From positions 1-6,830 of the forward strand of contig JACZYI010000104.1 in the NCBI GenBank assembly GCA_022571175.1: DNA of 6,830 nucleotides, written 5' to 3'. Positions 5,600 through 6,830 of this stretch are shown one piece after another. The position numbers and the translations under genes were made by a program. The notes beneath the pieces are model-generated. The model was not told the origin of the DNA, searched no databases, and saw nothing but the letters and a program-made list of their open reading frames with translations. Source of the stretch: Pseudomonadota bacterium (GTDB lineage: Bacteria > Pseudomonadota > Alphaproteobacteria > Sphingomonadales > SMXR01). The first letter of the stretch is position 1, and the number at the start of each line of letters is the position of its first letter.

Positions 5600-6830
5600 C
5601 CATTTTCAGGTTGCCAGATCTGGGCGAGGGACTGCCCGATGCCGAAATAATCAAATGGTGGGTCGAAGAAGGCCAGATCATTGAGGCTGGTGAGACCATG
5701 GTTGAAATGTCAACGGCCAAGGCAGTTGTGGAGTTGCCAGCCCCCCATACGGGCATGATCAAAAAATTGCATGGGCAAGCGGGTGACGTGATTGATACCG
5801 GATCGCCGTTGGTGACGTTTGATCTTGAGGGAGGTCGCGCGGCGGAGGAACCGAGCGCAGAACCGGCTGAAAAAAACCAGGCAAAAAAACCGGAGCCTGA
5901 AGATTCAAAGACAAAAGTTGCGGCCAAGAGAAAAAATAAAGGACAGCTATTTCTGTTGCCCGATCTTGGGGAAGGGCTTCCCGACGCGGAAATTGTCAAA
6001 TGGCTGGTCAAGGTCGGTGACCAGGTGGAGACCGATGATTTGATGGTGGAAATGTCCACGGCCAAAGCTGTGGTCGAGGTTGGCGTTCCGTTCAAAGGCA
6101 CAGTGGTCAAGCTTTATGGCGGCCCTGGTGATATTATTGAAACGGGGAAACCCCTGATTGAGATTGCCACCGATAGTGCGCAGAGAGAGGTCTCTGCGAC
6201 TGAGCCGGAATTTACAGAAGAAATAATCCGTGAAGATTCGGCAACGGTGGTTGGTGCCATGAAGGTGGGCCACCAGGTCACCTCGGAAAGCAGTCAGGGA
6301 GCCGATGGCATTATCGCCTCCAGCGCGGTCCGGGCATTGGCACGCAAATCCGGTATTGATCTCAAATCAATAACGGGATCAGGCAAAGAGGGAGCCGTAA
6401 CACTCAAGGATATTCGCTCACTCCACAAGGACAGTGCGACCACTCCCGCACCGGCAAAACAGCTACCCGCCCCTTCAGAGATTAATATTGGCCCGGCGGC
6501 ACGCTCGCTGGCTGAGGGTCTCGGGCTTGATATGGCGGCCATAATCTCCACCGGACCCAAGAACAGCATTACCAAGCAGGATGTTATGACTGCGGCAAAA
6601 GCCCGGATGGCCGATGAGGTAACCGCGGCTCGCACCAGTGCTGTGCCTGTGCAAATTTCCGGTGGCAAAGGGACGAAAGCCGCCCCCAAGGTCCGTGCAT
6701 TGGCACGAGATCTGGGGGTGGATATTTCCCGCCTTGCCGGTTCGGGCCCGGAAGGAAGCATCACAATTGCGGATGTAAACGCAGGTCTCAAAGCTGATTT
6801 TTCGGTGGCCGCAACCGCATCTTCACCCCC
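5596..6830 (+). CDS. pdhC: Dihydrolipoamide acyltransferase (E2) of the dehydrogenase complex, 3' partial
   Basis: The frame runs from the ATG at 5596, overlapping the E1-beta stop, to the window edge with no stop; 411 codons are visible. E2 carries acyl groups on lipoyl lysines from E1 to CoA and scaffolds E1 and E3. Order of domains: lipoyl domain 1 (2-77, lipoyl K42), charged Ala/Pro/Glu/Lys linker (78-116), lipoyl domain 2 (117-193, lipoyl K157), linker, then three candidate peripheral-subunit-binding domains (about 240-276, 297-334, 362-398) separated by flexible linkers. Family members normally have one such domain, so three is unusual. The lysine context is TAKA in both lipoyl domains rather than the common TDKA, as seen in some branched-chain-type E2s. 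The C-terminal catalytic domain with its HxxxDG motif lies beyond the window, so a non-catalytic E3-binding-protein form cannot be excluded. An AAGG at 5579-5582 is the nearest ribosome site, rather far at 13 bases; coupling to E1-beta probably drives translation. Confidence 0.9.
   Translation, partial: MTIFRLPDLGEGLPDAEIIKWWVEEGQIIEAGETMVEMSTAKAVVELPAPHTGMIKKLHGQAGDVIDTGSPLVTFDLEGGRAAEEPSAEPAEKNQAKKPEPEDSKTKVAAKRKNKGQLFLLPDLGEGLPDAEIVKWLVKVGDQVETDDLMVEMSTAKAVVEVGVPFKGTVVKLYGGPGDIIETGKPLIEIATDSAQREVSATEPEFTEEIIREDSATVVGAMKVGHQVTSESSQGADGIIASSAVRALARKSGIDLKSITGSGKEGAVTLKDIRSLHKDSATTPAPAKQLPAPSEINIGPAARSLAEGLGLDMAAIISTGPKNSITKQDVMTAAKARMADEVTAARTSAVPVQISGGKGTKAAPKVRALARDLGVDISRLAGSGPEGSITIADVNAGLKADFSVAATASSP
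5599..5826 (+). repeat. Lipoyl domain 1 of the E2 protein
   Basis: This is the biotinyl/lipoyl beta-barrel at residues 2-77. The start is LPDLGEGLPDAEIIKW, the lipoylation hairpin is VEMSTAKAVVE with K42, and the typical GxIxKLxxxxGDxIxxGxPL ending follows. It is the first copy of a tandem pair. Confidence 0.92.
5944..6174 (+). repeat. Lipoyl domain 2 of the E2 protein
   Basis: This second lipoyl domain covers residues 117-193. It repeats LPDLGEGLPDAEI and VEMSTAKAVVE exactly at the protein level, with lipoyl K157, whereas the region between and after these blocks has diverged. Confidence 0.92.
6313..6423 (+). repeat. Peripheral-subunit-binding domain, copy 1
   Basis: Residues 240-276 match the E3/E1-binding domain pattern (IxASxxVRxLAxxxGxDLxxxxGSGxxGxxxxxDI). 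R246 and R250 correspond to R135 and R139 of the Bacillus stearothermophilus E2 domain. The usual arginine of the NGR turn is A267. Confidence 0.8.
6484..6597 (+). repeat. Peripheral-subunit-binding domain, copy 2 (most divergent)
   Basis: Residues 297-334 keep the pattern IGPAARSLAEGLGLDMAAI...TGPKNSITKQDV. R303 is kept, but the second helix-1 arginine is E307 and the GR turn reads NS, so binding may be weak or altered. Confidence 0.65.
6679..6789 (+). repeat. Peripheral-subunit-binding domain, copy 3
   Basis: Residues 362-398 read AAPKVRALARDLGVDISRL...GSGPEGSITIADV. This is a close match to the domain consensus, with R367 and R371 kept and serine (S388) in place of the turn arginine. Confidence 0.78.

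Noticed and set aside
5592..6110. Open frame on the minus strand opposite the lipoyl domains (172 codons).
   Set aside because: It is a Ser/Thr/Pro-rich shadow of the E2 gene; its internal repeats simply mirror the duplicated lipoyl domains.
6294..6791. Open frame on the minus strand opposite the binding-domain region (165 codons).
   Set aside because: It is an Ala/Ser/Pro-rich low-complexity shadow of the E2 coding frame, with no ribosome site or recognisable domain.

Overview
The window looks like an ordinary bacterial chromosome segment, with base composition a little over half G+C by eye, tightly packed genes and stop/start overlaps. All convincing genes are on the + strand. The protein sequences are of Pseudomonadota type. 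The kbl-tdh pair resembles the E. coli operon closely, and the two-subunit (alpha plus beta) 2-oxoacid dehydrogenase E1 is the kind found in many alpha- and some gammaproteobacteria. I cannot place it more precisely from sequence alone.

Layout. (1) About 2-967: the 3' part of an unrecognised gene whose C-terminal region resembles a bacterial SH3-like domain. (2) 1007-3261: a two-gene threonine-degradation operon, kbl (2-amino-3-ketobutyrate CoA ligase) then tdh (threonine 3-dehydrogenase), overlapping by one base. (3) 3262-3530: a 269-base gap with a weak hairpin after tdh, an AT-rich perfect inverted repeat, and a second small hairpin; this is the only plausible promoter region in the window. 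(4) 3531 to the right edge: a 2-oxoacid (probably pyruvate) dehydrogenase operon of E1-alpha, E1-beta and an E2-type lipoyl protein. Each junction overlaps by 1 to 4 bases. The last gene runs off the window.

How the genes work together. Tdh oxidises L-threonine with NAD+ to 2-amino-3-oxobutanoate. Kbl cleaves this with CoA to glycine and acetyl-CoA. The E1-E2 complex also makes acetyl-CoA (from pyruvate, if the assignment is right). Both units therefore feed acetyl-CoA and NADH into central metabolism, although the 269-base gap suggests separate transcription.

The most unusual points are at the protein level. The E2-type protein has two lipoyl domains followed by what look like three tandem peripheral-subunit-binding domains instead of the usual one. 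Tdh has lost all four cysteines of the structural zinc site while keeping the catalytic zinc ligands. E1-alpha has Glu in place of the Asp of the thiamine-diphosphate GDG motif. No mobile element, CRISPR array, tRNA or rRNA was seen.
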